Part shown: piece by piece, positions 23,527 to 36,290 of the stretch
How positions within the stretch are numbered: the first letter of the stretch is position 1
How the letters are laid out: every line of letters begins with the position of its first letter
Assembly: GCA_039619475.1 (NCBI GenBank)
Contig: CM077116.1
Location: 277,403,258 to 277,467,257, forward strand
Length of the DNA stretch: 64,000 nt
Direction: 5' to 3'
Source of the DNA: Icerya purchasi
Lineage: Eukaryota > Arthropoda > Insecta > Hemiptera > Monophlebidae
The notes under the pieces: model-generated
Database searches by the model: none
Seen by the model: only the letters and a program-made list of their open reading frames with translations
What the model was told of the DNA's origin: nothing
Position numbers and translations under genes: made by a program

Positions 23527-25322
23527 GTAGATAAAACAACTAGATTAGACTTATTTTTATTGACAGCGCGACGAAGCGTGAATTTCAGATACATACTCAT
23601 ATTTCATTTTAATGTGATTTGGCGAAAGAAGTCATTGAAAATTATAAAATGTTATTCGCAGAAAAACATTAACGCAATAGTTTTTAACGTCAATATGTTT
23701 TAAGAAGGAATTGTAATACCCATTCCCTCTGCCTGCTGATTAATAATTCAATATCGATTATGTACGTCGGAGAAAAAAGATTTAACAGGAAAACAGCGAC
23801 GCTCGATAACGACGATACAAAAGTATGTAAAAATAAGAAATCCTGTTTATAACCAAAAAAATTCCAAAATTCCGAATTAGAAAAGAGATAATTTTGTATT
23901 TCGGCCGCCGGTTTAAATTTTTCCCAAATCGGTTTTAAATTAAGTTTTGCATACACTGTGAGAAACTGAGAGCGCCTATGGATGGGAAATTATAATGTAT
24001 CGATTTTTCTCATACAGACGACTAAACGAAAAATCAAGGATAAACGTAAAATGAGGAAATTTCAGTATTGCAGCAGCCCTTTCGGATTACGTTTATTTCG
24101 ATAAATAAAGCAAATAAAACCAGTATCGAACAATGCGCAATTTGTTACGCTTGTCATCACGATCCTATGCTCATATCGCAATAAATAAAATTCCACTCGT
24201 TTATCGATAGAGTAAATAATACGACGTTATTTACATTAAAAACATTTGCCAAACCATTACATCGGATTAACAATTGAAAAACTCGAACTTTTCGTTTATT
24301 TATGTATAAATTTTCAAACAATAATATTTTTACTTCGAATTCAGATTTTATTCGAAAAATATTCGCATAATTTTTCATTTCCATACGCGATTAAACGTTG
24401 CCAAAAGTAATAAAGGCGCCATATGGCGGCAAAAAATCTATACTGCAAACACTCTCGTCCGGAAATCTAGAAAACATTATATTTACCCAGCAATTCCATC
24501 GTCATTAACGCGGTAAACAAAATAAAGACTATATGTCAAAAAACAAAAAAAAAAATTGTGAAAGATTTTTAATATCGTAAAAGAAGAACAAACAAAAAAA
24601 AAAAAAAACAGATCAAATTTTCTGCACCAGCTTCAGCGGCGTCGCCGAAATATCCTCCTTTTTACAACCGTCTAAAAAAGCGTTAGCTGATTAAATCCAG
24701 TAACTGCTGAATAATAAGTCGTTATTTTTTTTTTTTTTTTAAATAACTTTTCTAATTGACAAATCGTTTTCCACAGATTCATCAAATCCATCAAAAAATA
24801 CTTCACTTTCTATTATAAAAGGAAGACCAGTCTCACCCTTTTTAAGGCTTTTAATTTTTCTCGACAATTTTTTGCATACCCTAACGCAAGGTTGTAGTTA
24901 CTACTGTTTATATTTTCAGCGTATGACAATGGGATTCGAATCCAGCTCATATCAAGTGAAAAAGAGAAAAAACAACAAACAAGTATATTCAAAAAATTGA
25001 AAAAATAACGCTGTATCTTTTTTTTGTTCTTAGAAAAATTGGCAACGCTGAAAAAATTTAAAATATCACACTTTCGAATAGAGACTACAAATGAGTTAAA
25101 AACTTGAGTACTGTTATATTACAAAAAAAAAAAAAAAAAAAAAAACCAAATAGAAAAAACTTGAAATATTTAACATCTAATTAAAGTTTTTATGCAGGGG
25201 TTCATTGTTCGACCCTATCAATCCGGGTACCACTGAGTATTCCTAAACTCGGCATTACAGATCCAATGATGAAGGGCATACTTAATTAACTGTAAATGTT
25301 TATTATCGCATTTATCGATTCA

Positions 25323-25703
25323 TTATGATGGTTGTGCAGTGATCCGGCTGGTCACCTTCTGTGCGACTACGATTAAATATTTCTTAGTAATTTTTTCCAG
25401 CCGCTGCTGAGGATCAAACTGAAAACTACAAGCTGATAGTTCGAACGTTTTAACAATTCGGGCATCGCAACATGTAATAGTTGCATAATTGCATTGAACG
25501 TGAAATCTGGAAAACGGATAGTGTTCTGACGCGTGTTCAGTGCTATCAAATACGTTGGATGTCGTTACTAGAGTGGTCACTTCGCTAGCAACTATTTCTA
25601 AGTAACTACATCCGTAACATTCGATAAATTTAATTTTGCTGATGGACACATCGAAAAGATGAACTCCGTCTGAGTTCAATTGCAACGGAACTGTAGCCCA
25701 ATA
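25323..25703 (-). other. Unassigned ORF of about 120 codons
   Basis: Open minus-strand frame from about 25703 (no ATG; an upstream TAG closes the frame) to the stop at 25323. It reads YWATVPLQLNSDGVHLFDVS, then KIKFIECYGCSYLEIVASEV, HYPFSRFHVQCNYATITC, and ends TSRITAQPS. It is rich in Cys and beta-type residues, less AT-rich than its surroundings, and contains no low-complexity run. The pattern looks like real protein, perhaps a beta-sandwich or PTB-like fold, but I recognise no family. It may be an exon or processed fragment of a cellular gene, or part of an unknown mobile element. No flanking splice sites are convincing. Confidence 0.35.
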
Positions 25704-26988
25704 CTACCTCAAGTAGAGTAATTAATTTTGTTTTTAAGGCCCGGTTTTCAGCCGGAAAACCGAACAAAGATCGAACAACGTTATGCGAAATCAAAGGAAT
25801 ACTTTATAACGAAGTAATTAGGATGTAAGCAGACCTAACGTTCCCAGGATAATCTCATCGGCTGCCAAAAAGACACGTGTGAGTCTACAAAATATCCGAA
25901 ATATATCGCGGAGGATTTTTCTAGGGCACTTGCTCAGCTAATTTCAAACTTTTTCGTTAGATAAGCACGTTACCCCCCCCCCCCCGACGATAAAGCGGTA
26001 CATGTGTATACGTATTTTTAGTTCTATTAAAAATTTTATATTAAACTTTAAACAATTACATAAATTTTAATACTAAATTCATAATTATTTTGCGTGGTTG
26101 AAACGCGCGGTTAAAATAAAAGCCTCTTTATCAAAATTTTTGAGTATAAAAAAAAAAAATTAAATGGAGAAAAATAATATGTACATATATTATTTTTGAT
26201 CGCAGCGGATTTTTTAATTTTATGCTCGTTTCTTAACTCCCTAAAAGACAACAAAATTTAATATACGTCCTATAAATAAAGGTTAAGTACGCCATCCTTA
26301 CAAACAAACGGCACAGCGGCCATCTCATAATACTTATGCCTTAGGCAGGAAATAAAATTTTTACGTACATATTAGTGGCAAAAAAAGTTACTCGGAAAAT
26401 ATATTGGATGTATAAAATTAAAAAAAAAAAAAAAAATACTATCCAGTATTAAATCGGTAAAATTTAAAATATTGCCCGAGATCAAAACTTTCCATTAGCG
26501 TTAAAACTCAATACACCGGAAATTTGTCGAGTGTCAGTTAGGCACTGATGTTTAATGCCACCATTTTATGCGCAAGTGTGAATTGTTACTTTTAGAATTC
26601 ACGAAAATCATGTTATTTTACGTTAATTAAATATTTACGACGCGTAGTAGTGTAATACTATGCGCAGTTTATCGATCGATACGGACGAGATTTTAAATGC
26701 GACAACACAATTAAACAAAGAAGCGAATTATTTTTTTCACCCGTGACCGATTTCTCTCGGAGTGATATCTAGATTATAAGAAAGAACAAAGCCTAGAAGT
26801 GGGTCAAAATGTATCAAAATTAACAAACATCCATATGAAAGTAATCATAAAGGACCGTCCTAGTGTGTAAAATTCGACCTGTCACTGACAGAAAATTACT
26901 GACGAAAAATCACATTACCGGTCGTTGAAAATTTACATTCTACTTTTGAATTGAAGAATACATCAACAACAAAAATATTTACGCACAC

Positions 26989-26989
<1 letters not shown>

Positions 26990-27027
<38 letters not shown>
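26990..27027. repeat. (TA)n microsatellite
   Basis: Alternating ta run with flanking tgtatat variants. Confidence 0.9.
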
Positions 27028-27028
<1 letters not shown>

Positions 27029-27604
27029 CTATTTCAAGTTGTAACAAAAATGCAGTGACACACAAGTACCTCAAACAAGCTGATAATTTTATAATTACGT
27101 TCATTCGATTTTTTATTTATTCATTTTCTTATCAATTATTCGATACCGCAAACACTTTCGTACCGATCTATACCCTATATTAATTATATAAACACCAGCA
27201 GCACGTTATCACCACGCACGTATTAATCAAATATTCCAGTTTTTGAAATGAGATAATCTCATTTAAAATTGACAGCGTCCCCACGCGTCCGATACAAATT
27301 TCTAAGAGCGCAAATAAACAATTAGTATCCGCATCTCTCTTTCGATCGAAAAGAAAAAGGTTGTATCATTAAAAAATAAATTGACGTAACAAACGTGAGA
27401 TTGTCAATAATGTCAATAAATAACAGCTCAGATACCGGGAGTATTTAATAAAAAACAGTTTAACTTATCGCAGTCCTGTTTGCGCATACACGCGGAAATA
27501 TCATTATGCCTGAATGTCATACGTTAATGACCTCATCTTTCATTGGCTATTTCCTAATCAAACGGAATAAAAAGATTATAAGTATTTTTCTGCCGTATAA
27601 CTTT

Positions 27605-28045
27605 ATATTATAAATGTAAACAATTTTAAAAAATGACCATCAACATTACTGATGTTCTATTTTTGTTACACGAACGACATATGACATTTAACAGTTCACA
27701 AAAATATATAACATTATCTGTATTGTAAAAACATTAAAAAATGAACGATTAATACATATAAAAACAATAAGTATAAAAAAATTAGAGTCCGACAGGTTTC
27801 GTCAACTGTTCGACATATTCAGAGTCCATGAATATGTCGAACAATTGACGAAACCGGTTGGACTAATTTTTTTATACTTATTGTTTTATGTGGTTAATTT
27901 TTTAATGTTCTTACAATCTAGATTATGTTATATATTTTTTTGAATTGTTGAATGTCATATGTCGTTCGTGTAACAAAAAAAATATAACATCAGTAACCGA
28001 GAATGTTAATGGTTACTTTTTTAAATTGTTTACATTTTTACAATA
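27605..28045. mobile_element. Long foldback (hairpin) element, arms about 215 bp
   Basis: Two long arms are inverted copies. The centre is gttcgacatattca, loop gagtcca, tgaatatgtcgaac (about 27809-27843). Outer blocks such as acgaacgacatatgacat on the left pair with atgtcatatgtcgttcgt on the right. The arms carry scattered differences and small indels. No coding capacity; it fits a palindromic MITE. The outer ends are set by loss of pairing and are approximate. Confidence 0.75.
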
Positions 28046-30892
28046 AGAAGAGTCGGATCTTTTTCGAGACTACATACTTATTTTTTCCGTTTTCTTTTTT
28101 CCTTTACATATTTCACATTTACGCGATAAAAACTATAGAAGAAATTACAGTTTGCGACAGTAGACCGAATTAGATTTTGAAACGTGCATCTACGCTTCAA
28201 ACAGATCCTCGTTAATTTTCGAAATTGGTTGCTATACTAATTTGCAAGAATTCTTAATGTCACTACCATCGAATAAACATAATGAACATTTCTACAGATT
28301 CCGCGGTTCTTCAGGCGGATATTTTAAAAGTTTAAATTTGCAGTTCCAAACGTAGTAAAAAAAGAAAAAAAATTCTCTGACCGTGAAACTGTCAGCTTTT
28401 TTGAAACGCATCAGAACGTATAATATAATTAAACATTATTCGACAAAAAGTATGTTCTTATGAATTTCACTTTTTAACCAACAGAAATAACGTCTGTATT
28501 TGATAGAACCGCTCCAGAAATATTTTAATCTTTTTTCAGTGGAGCGAACATAAATATCGTTTCAACATGAAAATCGATCGAACATGTCTTATCAGCAACC
28601 TCATTCTCATTGCCTAGCTGTGGGCTTTACTAGAAGTGAATCATCATATAGTATCCGACTATCAATGTCAGGCATTAACTATTGCTGTTGATTTCGTATG
28701 ATTTTTTTTTCATCGCAAATTTTCTTTGTCAATCGATTGCTAGAACTGACTGAACAAAACAATAATTTTTACGCATTCCATGATAAAATACCCTGTAATT
28801 CAAATTGGAATAAAAATGCCGAGAATATGCATTCGAAATTCTTTCGCTAAAATTTCCACAAATATAAAAAAAGTTTGGATTGAAATAAAATTTTGTTTTT
28901 TTTACCGATACTTGGCAAAAAATAAAACTCTAAGCAGAATAAAATAAACCGTTTAATATAATTACTCTTAAAAAGAAGCGAGAAACTTAATAACAATATA
29001 CCAACGTTTTTGAACCTTCGTCAGACGTTCCGGATGTTTTTTTCATATGTTCTCGAAAACGTTTCCAAGCAAAGCATTTATTATGTATCATAGTATTGTT
29101 TGTTATTCAAGTTTGCGAACGCTTTAATTTAAATCATTAATTTTTTATTTATTTATTTTTTTTTAAATACGCCGCGAGTCGCATGATAATTACCTGATCC
29201 TTAATACGCAGCAAACACTGTTTTACAAAAATCAAGAATATTAACTTTTAATTAGGCACTTATTAGAACATTTTGTTACCGCCTCGCATTCAATTTCGGC
29301 AGCATATTGATCGTATTTTTACAACATATTAAATACAAGACTTGACCGCAACATTTCTTATTTGGTTTCTCGTACTGTATGTAAAGTATAGACGAAGTAG
29401 TTCAATTAATCGTACGCACAGACAGGAGAACCATCTGCACCCTTGCACAATTGTAACCCCGGCACAATGCCATATACAATTCATTAGAATCATGAGAAGT
29501 CCTGAAATTCGCATAAATCTATTCATGACGTTACACTTTACACTACTTTCGGCACTATATCAGTATCCGGTGAAAGTAAAATGAACTCGAATTTTTTTGA
29601 TACTTCTTAGAAAGCATCGTGGTGCCAGTTTCCACTTTTTACACGATAAATGAACTGCTTTTGAAAAAGAACAGCGAAGAAATTTCTCGTCAACAATATC
29701 AACTACCTACTGACGTTTAGTCTTTAAACAACTTCATATGGTCGGTGGCATCTCAAGAACCGGCTGACCAAGAATGTGCACATTAGAGGGTTACTATTCG
29801 CAACAGTAAGAGAGAAAAATCTTCGCATCTAAATGTGCAATCGACGCTGCCACACTAGGGTACTACTGTTCCGATCGTAGTTTTTTCACCGGTGTTATCA
29901 AAGTACTTCAAAAATTAAAACGCAACGACTAATTTTATTAGGGATTACTACCTTTGAGACATCGGATTTAGCCATCGTCGGGGATATCTAACGATGTCTA
30001 GCCTGAACAACGTGAACGTACTAATGATCTAGGCGAGCTACCGAGCAACTTGAAGAGAGCCAAGAGTTGCGCTGGTACTCAACAGGCCGAGAACCACGTT
30101 AAAACAACCACCCGCGGCAACAGCGGCACCATCGAGGCTAATTATTTGCTACCACAGATATTAATAATGTCAGGAAAAGTTTCTAGTTTAACACTAGAAG
30201 CTTACTAATTGAAACGTTATAAATTTCCTCCATCGTTGCGGGCTGCGGAAGGTATACAATTTATCGGTAAAAATCTCAGGACAAATCAAATTGAAAAATA
30301 ATTTTTAATTTTTCTGGTTTTTACAGTGGTAAATTTCAAAGACTGAAGCGTTAAAAATTCAACATAACGCTTGCAAGTCGATAATGAAACGCTGATTTTT
30401 GAATGACAACGTAATCAAACAATTCCGTTAAATAATTGTAACTTTCTTCTTCAGTGGCTTTAAACATTCACGAAACATCAACAGAATCTAAAAAAAGTTA
30501 TTTTCTGCGCATACATATCGCATTAACGTACACTTCCGATTGATCTCATGCCTGCTCTTACCCTTTCTGAATTTAACAAAAAAATCGCGAAATTCATCTA
30601 CAGTAATATTAGTTTGACCTTGATGTAAATTTTGGTTAAAAATCGATTTTGTTTCAGATTCATCGTAAACCGCTTTTTAAGATGCGCTTATTATATTGCG
30701 ACCGCGAATGAAGTTAACGTCAAAATAATATTTCAGATTATAGCCGCTAATTTTTGTTTTCCACAAAACTAATTTATTTATGCTGTTTCGCTCTAGTTAT
30801 GGATCCACGGAAATAGTAGCTCAGTCAATTTCTGCAATCATCCAATAAATAGAACGCAGCATAGTTTCGCGCAATTATTTAAAATAAGGTCA

Positions 30893-31110
30893 GCCAAGCA
30901 TGATGATCCATGCGCTGAGGATTCCTCGTATGTTTAATTAAAGATAGCTGTAATTTTCATTTAAATAATACTAAATTCAAAATAAATGCAATTTTTAATT
31001 TGTAATGTCGTACATATTTTTCGACCAGAATTCCGGTGAATGCGTATTTTTATGTGCTTAAAAATGTTGTGACTTTTTTGTTTTTTTCGGAATTTTTTAA
31101 AACCTAGGAA
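30893..31110 (+). repeat. Unnamed dispersed repeat, copy B (5' part only)
   Basis: Aligns by eye to 21625-21770: catgatgatccatgcgctga, then ggattcctcgtatg and ttcaaaataaatgcaattt. It diverges near 31020-31110 and lacks the later part seen in copies A and C. Confidence 0.6.
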
Positions 31111-31228
31111 GCTTCGTTAATGATTTTCCAACTTCCAAATTTGATTATTTTATTACATTATATTAGAAAAAATGTACCCCCCGATACTGCAGTACGATGA
31201 GTTTGACTTCTTCCAACAGTAAAGTTAA

Positions 31229-31328
31229 GAAATACATATATATATATATATACATATACTGTAACGGTAAATTAGAAATTTATTATATTTTATTATTATG
31301 ATTATGATGATTATTATTATTATTATTA
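31229..31328. repeat. (TA)n and (ATT)n simple repeats
   Basis: A (ta)n run at about 31229-31256 and an att/atg-rich run at 31296-31328. Confidence 0.85.
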
Positions 31329-31984
31329 AAATTTGTTTTAACATACATTGTTTAAACCTACACCGATCAACCGCTATAAATACAATTATTAACAAATACA
31401 TATATACAATTCGAGTAATTTAAAATAATATGATTTCTACGAATCACTGCGACGACTGCGGGTTGTTCCGATGGTCCTTGATGATAGGTAGACGTGTGTA
31501 GGAAATTCCGTCCTGAATTGGCGGCAAGTGCAGAGAGAAGACGCGATATTCAAAATTATTATACTAATCTTAATTGATCGGACTTTTCCGTGATTTAAAC
31601 TATTGCACTCCGAGAACAACAAAAATAAAACGGTCGGTACTTTTGACGACTGCTATCAGTCTAACAAATTCGATCTTTACCTGAGGCCCTCTTCCTTTAC
31701 TGGAAATCTATCGTTGACTCGAGTTCTATTGTTGACCAACTCAAAACTCTAACTGTCGGCACCCATCCTCCTTTGCGAATTCTCTAATTTTCCATTTCAT
31801 CTGCTAAGTCCCCTCCTCCGCGTTCGATGTGCCAAACAGTGCCGTTCGATCAGCCATCATCGCGCGCATCCCTTAAAGGTGACATCGATGACAGTAATCA
31901 CCCGTAACCGGCAACTGGTTTTCATTCACACACACATTTTCACTCGCACCACGCTTTCGATAATTATAAAATTTACTTTTATAT

Positions 31985-32045
31985 TATTTATTTATTCGTT
32001 TATCTATTTCTTTCTTTCTTTCTTTTTCTTTATTTATTTTTATTG
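31985..32045. repeat. (TTTC/TTTA)n simple repeat
   Basis: Pyrimidine-rich run of tttatt and tttctttc units, just left of the truncated mariner. Confidence 0.85.
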
Positions 32046-32229
32046 AGCCATGTACTGGTCACATTACAATATACATATATATACACATGTATACACAAAC
32101 AACAAATGCGATCACTAGATATAATCAAAACCGTAGATAATAAAAGAAACTCTTCAAAAGAACACATCACTAAATAAACTTGCTAAATACGAATGAAAAA
32201 GGAAAAATAACAAATGTGTATTAGAACCA

Positions 32230-33180
32230 AATTCAGTTCATTTATGTTATGTTGAGTGCGGAACCAATTTAGAACATGCTCCTTGACTTCTTCGTTGTTT
32301 TCGAAAACGTGTCCTCGCGGATCTCCCATCCCATTTCCATCAATACAGCTTGCGTTGACACGGTGCCGTGGGGGTGACATTATCCTGTTGAAGAATGACC
32401 CTTTCCGTTATGCGTCCTGGCCGTTTCCACCGTATCTCCGGTCGAAGTTGGGTTTTGGGCACTTCTGCATACGACTCTGCGTTGACAGTACCTCTATCTG
32501 CCGGATAATGGCAAAGAACCGCGACTTCCATATCCCAAAATACGGTCAAAAACACTTTGTTTGCTGAGGAATGTGACTTGAATTTTTTGGCTGCAGGCGA
32601 ATCCGGATGCTTCCACACCATGCTTTTATTTTTTCGTTTGAGGCTCGTAATGATAGACCCATGTCTCATCACCGGTGACTGTACGTTCTAAAACGGCCTC
32701 ACCTTCAATATCGAACCGATTTTTGAGCTCCTTGCAAATTCTTAGCCGATTTTCTTTGTGCATCGCGAATAACATTTTGGGAACCCATCTCGCGCAAGCT
32801 TTTTGGAAATTGAGATGGTTGTGAATGATATTGTGGACGGTACTGGCACTCACACCGTACTGGAGTGATATTTCTTCAATTGTAACCCGCCTGTCGGCTA
32901 AAATCATCTTCTCAAAGTTTTTTATGAGGATCGCCGATGTCACTTTAACCGGTCGTCCACCACGCGGTTCCGTCGCTGTACTTTTTCGGCCGTTTTTGAA
33001 CTGATCAACTCACGAATAAAAACTTGCGCGATTCATATACAAACTACCGTATTGTTCGGTCATTCTCCGATAAATTTCGCTGGGTTTAACCCCTTCTGAC
33101 ATCAAAAAACGAATATTACCGCGTTGTTCATAGTATGTACTTTCTTAGAGTGCTGAACCACTTTGGGAATCACTGGCGAA
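32230..33180 (-). pseudogene. mariner transposase pseudogene
   Basis: From the N-terminus: EQRGNIRFLMSEGVKPSEIY, then a helix-turn-helix (MTEQYGSLYMNRASFYS followed by an in-frame TGA where Trp is expected, near 33007), PRGGRPVKV, the second DNA-binding region (LADRRVTIEEISLQYGVSAS), CARWVPKML, the first catalytic block TGDETWVYHYEP, KSMVWKHPDSPAAKKFK, VFLTVFWD with the second Asp, and LQQDN where the third catalytic Asp falls. A frame change occurs near 32640-32670, after TGDETWVYHYEP, and another near 32345. It is close to full length but broken, and the C-terminal YVEK end is gone. Confidence 0.87.
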
Positions 33181-33325
33181 CAACCGACGATGCATAACGG
33201 AAACACAATATTTTCAGTCCGTAGCCAACACTCCAACTAACAAAACAAGCTATCGTGGAAGTCGCTACCACCTTTAGTTCCCCTTCCAGAGCGATTTGTT
33301 TGTTTACTTATTGAAGGACCCTCGT
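32230..33325 (-). mobile_element. mariner-family element, left end missing
   Basis: Minus-strand mariner. Its 5' inverted repeat is at the right: read on the minus strand from about 33325 it is acgagggtccttcaataagt, followed by aaacaaacaaatcgc. It is similar in its first bases to the 14.3-kb element, so the two belong to related families. I find no matching repeat at the left, where the transposase reading ends near 32230, so the 3' end is truncated or deleted. Confidence 0.85.
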
Positions 33326-33329
33326 GTGT

Positions 33330-33352
33330 GTGTATATATATATATATATTAA
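33330..33352. repeat. (TG)/(TA)n microsatellite
   Basis: Short gtgtgt then tatata run abutting the mariner right end. Confidence 0.8.
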
Positions 33353-33369
33353 AAAAAAGAGTAATCTTT

Positions 33370-33845
33370 CCATCACTGTATCACATGCCCGGGCAAAAAA
33401 AATATTTGTTTCCAAAATTTCAAGCTTTCGACGCCACAAAAATCTAATTTTGAATTTGGAAACCCGAATGCTCCAAACTAGAGAAATATTCGGGAATGCG
33501 TATATTTGTAACCCTGTTCAAAATTTTTAACTATAATACTCGCGCGCAAATTGCATGAATATATACTTTTTTTTGTGCTGTTTTTTCTTGGGGGGGGGGG
33601 ATTTTTAATGGACACCTTTTTTTTTTTTTAAATTTTATGAAACAGCTTCTGAGCTTTGTTTTATATTTCAAATTACTACTTTTAAAGGAGGTACTTGATG
33701 ATGAGTTGTGAACTTTTTAAGGGTGATTTTTGGAATTGTTTTAAATTCCATATTATATATTCTTAACGGATTTTTGGGGGTTTGGATTTTTTGCCGCCCA
33801 TGGTAATCGGTTAGCTTGAAGTAGAAGTTAAATTGTAATTTATGA
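33370..33845 (+). repeat. Unnamed dispersed repeat, copy C
   Basis: Aligns by eye to 21840-22290: tttccaaaatttcaagct near the start, then ttttatgaaacagcttct, tttgttttatatttc, tttttaagggtgattttt and tgccgcccatggtaatcggt. A G-run (gggggggggg near 33590) matches the place of a G/C-rich run in copy A. Confidence 0.6.
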
Positions 33846-35519
33846 TCCAATTTTTAAATTTACAAGTCAAATTTTCCATATTTTAATTTGATACTTGCGT
33901 GTGTTCTGAACCGTAATATTTGGATTCCGCACTTTATATGTGCACTGAATCCTTAAAGATGGATTACTATTTACTTTTTTTTTATTATTATAAAGAAATT
34001 CCATAACAAAATTTGATCAAGAGAACCGCGCTAGAACACAACTAATTCACCGTTGTATGCTACGCTCATCATTGCAAACGCACCCTACATAAATTAGCAA
34101 TCTAAATTATTGGAAACAAATAAATCGCGATTACGACAAAGCATTAAATTACAGATTTTTTTTTGAAATTTTTAAATACTTACGTCACCGATTTGCAGTT
34201 GGATTTTGTTCGTCGATTAATGCGCTCTTATTATAATCAGTTTCACCTTTTACGCCTCTCAGCTGTGATTCATTACTGGGGCAGAATAAAATAAATCTGC
34301 TCATGACTACTTCATGAAACAGTGTTTTTTTTTTTTTTTTTTTATTTATTTATTTTTTGGTTAAATTCATTACAAGTCGTACTACTAATTGACGCAGAAG
34401 ATGCGTGTATAACTTCGCCCCGTTCGCCGTTGAAAAATTCGAAGAAATAAAGAGCAAGTACACTTTAGCTTCGGAAAAAAGTATTGGAAAGAAATTCACA
34501 AGAAAGTTATAAACGACCAGAGATTATCCTACTTCAGAAACTGGAATATTTCTCGCATATAAGCGTCTCCTTTAAGAAAAAACTTAAAATTTGCAAAGAA
34601 ATTATGTTGGCCACCACAATACGAAATAACGCCATAGAGTCGTAACAACATAATAAGGTGAACCAGAAATTTGTTGGCAATGATGCAGCATTATTTGTTG
34701 TTTTGTTCTACGTTTGTGCACAACGAAAATATTCGCGGGATCTATACGTCCGCACGTGTAAAGGTTATTCCAAATGTGTACGCAGCAGTGAGTGAAAAAG
34801 CAGTGTTACATGAAAGTTTTTGATATCACGAAAAAAAAAAATCCGGTTTCATCGTTTTTAAAAATTAAGTGTAAAATTTTTTCACATTTTCACACGAGAT
34901 TTTCTAATTTAAATTAGATTCCCGTTTTTTTTTAAAGGGAAAAACAATACGTCTCTAATAGGTTTTAAAACTTTAAATTGATGTTTACACATTGACCAAA
35001 AAAGAGTACACGATTTTTCAATTCGGTCGATTTTTAGGCACAAAAACTTTTTTTCCGAAACCAATTTATTATTTTGCCACTGCACAATTCACTGCGTCAT
35101 TAGATAATACCATTCGGTGGCTATTTTCGTAGGTGTGGTACATTACTTCTGGAACGAATTTTGACATCACTATCTCATTTTGACGTTACACGTTTCCATC
35201 GTCGTCACATAAAGTATAGCTTGGCGGCTGTTTTCATCGTTAAACAGTAATATTTTGCGTAATGCTATGTTGCATAATTGATTTTTTTTTTTTATGGTAC
35301 ATTCGATTTGTTCAAAAAACAATAACGATCATAATTTGTTGTACTTAAAAAAAAGTAAACAATATTATTAAGTTTATATCACTGTAGAGTTGATTCCAAT
35401 ATCCACGAACTAAATGGCGGGTGCTTCCTTCCTTTCAGAAAAAAAATTGGAATAAGACTAATTTAAACTTACGAAAACTCGAAACTATAAAAAAAATTAA
35501 ACTTCTATAATTAATGACG

Positions 35520-35590
35520 GTTATTGGCGCAGCGGATAGAACGGTGATTTTGCAATTAATGATCACATGGCGTGCTCTCTTGAAGACTAA
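35520..35590 (+). repeat. Possible tRNA-like SINE head fragment
   Basis: Contains tggcgcagcgg (35526-35536), a good A-box match, followed by tagaacggtgattttgcaa. No clear B-box follows. Could be chance or an old tRNA-derived fragment. Confidence 0.2.
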
Positions 35591-36069
35591 TTAATTACAA
35601 AAGTGCTACGATGATGACAAAAATAATTAAAACAGCATATAATTACTGTTTCCGCGTTCTAGTCAGCCTCTTGCAGAGAACTACAATTTATTACGTTGCC
35701 CATCCGTATATTTGTTTATACACGCACTACTCGGGCCAATATTTCTTATTTGAATGACCGCTTCAAAGTTGGCATACACACACACACACATACACATAAG
35801 CACACCTGTACTACTCATCATTTCCAAATACCGGAATTTTATCAGATCTGAACGGATGTTCCTCTGGCCGTGATAAAAAATATATTATTTTCGTCATTAA
35901 ATGTTTTTTTTTCTCTTCATATTAGTGATACATCTAATATTCTGACGCTGGGGTAACAGGAAAAAATCGCTATGAAATATGTAACATTCTTCCTTCTGTT
36001 ACTTTTGAAATAAATAAATAATAAGAATCGAAATAAAATTAAAATGGATTACAAACTGTAAATAATTTT

Positions 36070-36290
36070 AATTGTTATTATTTTTAATCATAAACATATA
36101 AAATACACGTTTGACAAAAAATTTAATCATTTAAAAATACATTCATTACCGACATGTTTCGGAGTACCATGCTCCATAATCTGATAATGGAGTATGTAAC
36201 TCTGAAACGTGTCGATGATTGAAGTATTTTTAAATAATTAAACTTTTTCTGTCACACGTGTATTTTATATGTTTGTGATTAATGACAATA
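36070..36290. mobile_element. Foldback MITE, arms about 105 bp
   Basis: Inverted arms pair around aatctgat near 36178: accgacatgtttcggagt on the left with actctgaaacgtgtcgat on the right, and cataaacatataaaatacac with gtgtattttatatgtttgtg at the outer part. The arms are diverged. No coding capacity. Confidence 0.72.

Noticed and set aside
32256..32567. 103-codon plus-strand open frame
   Set aside because: Antisense shadow of the mariner transposase pseudogene.
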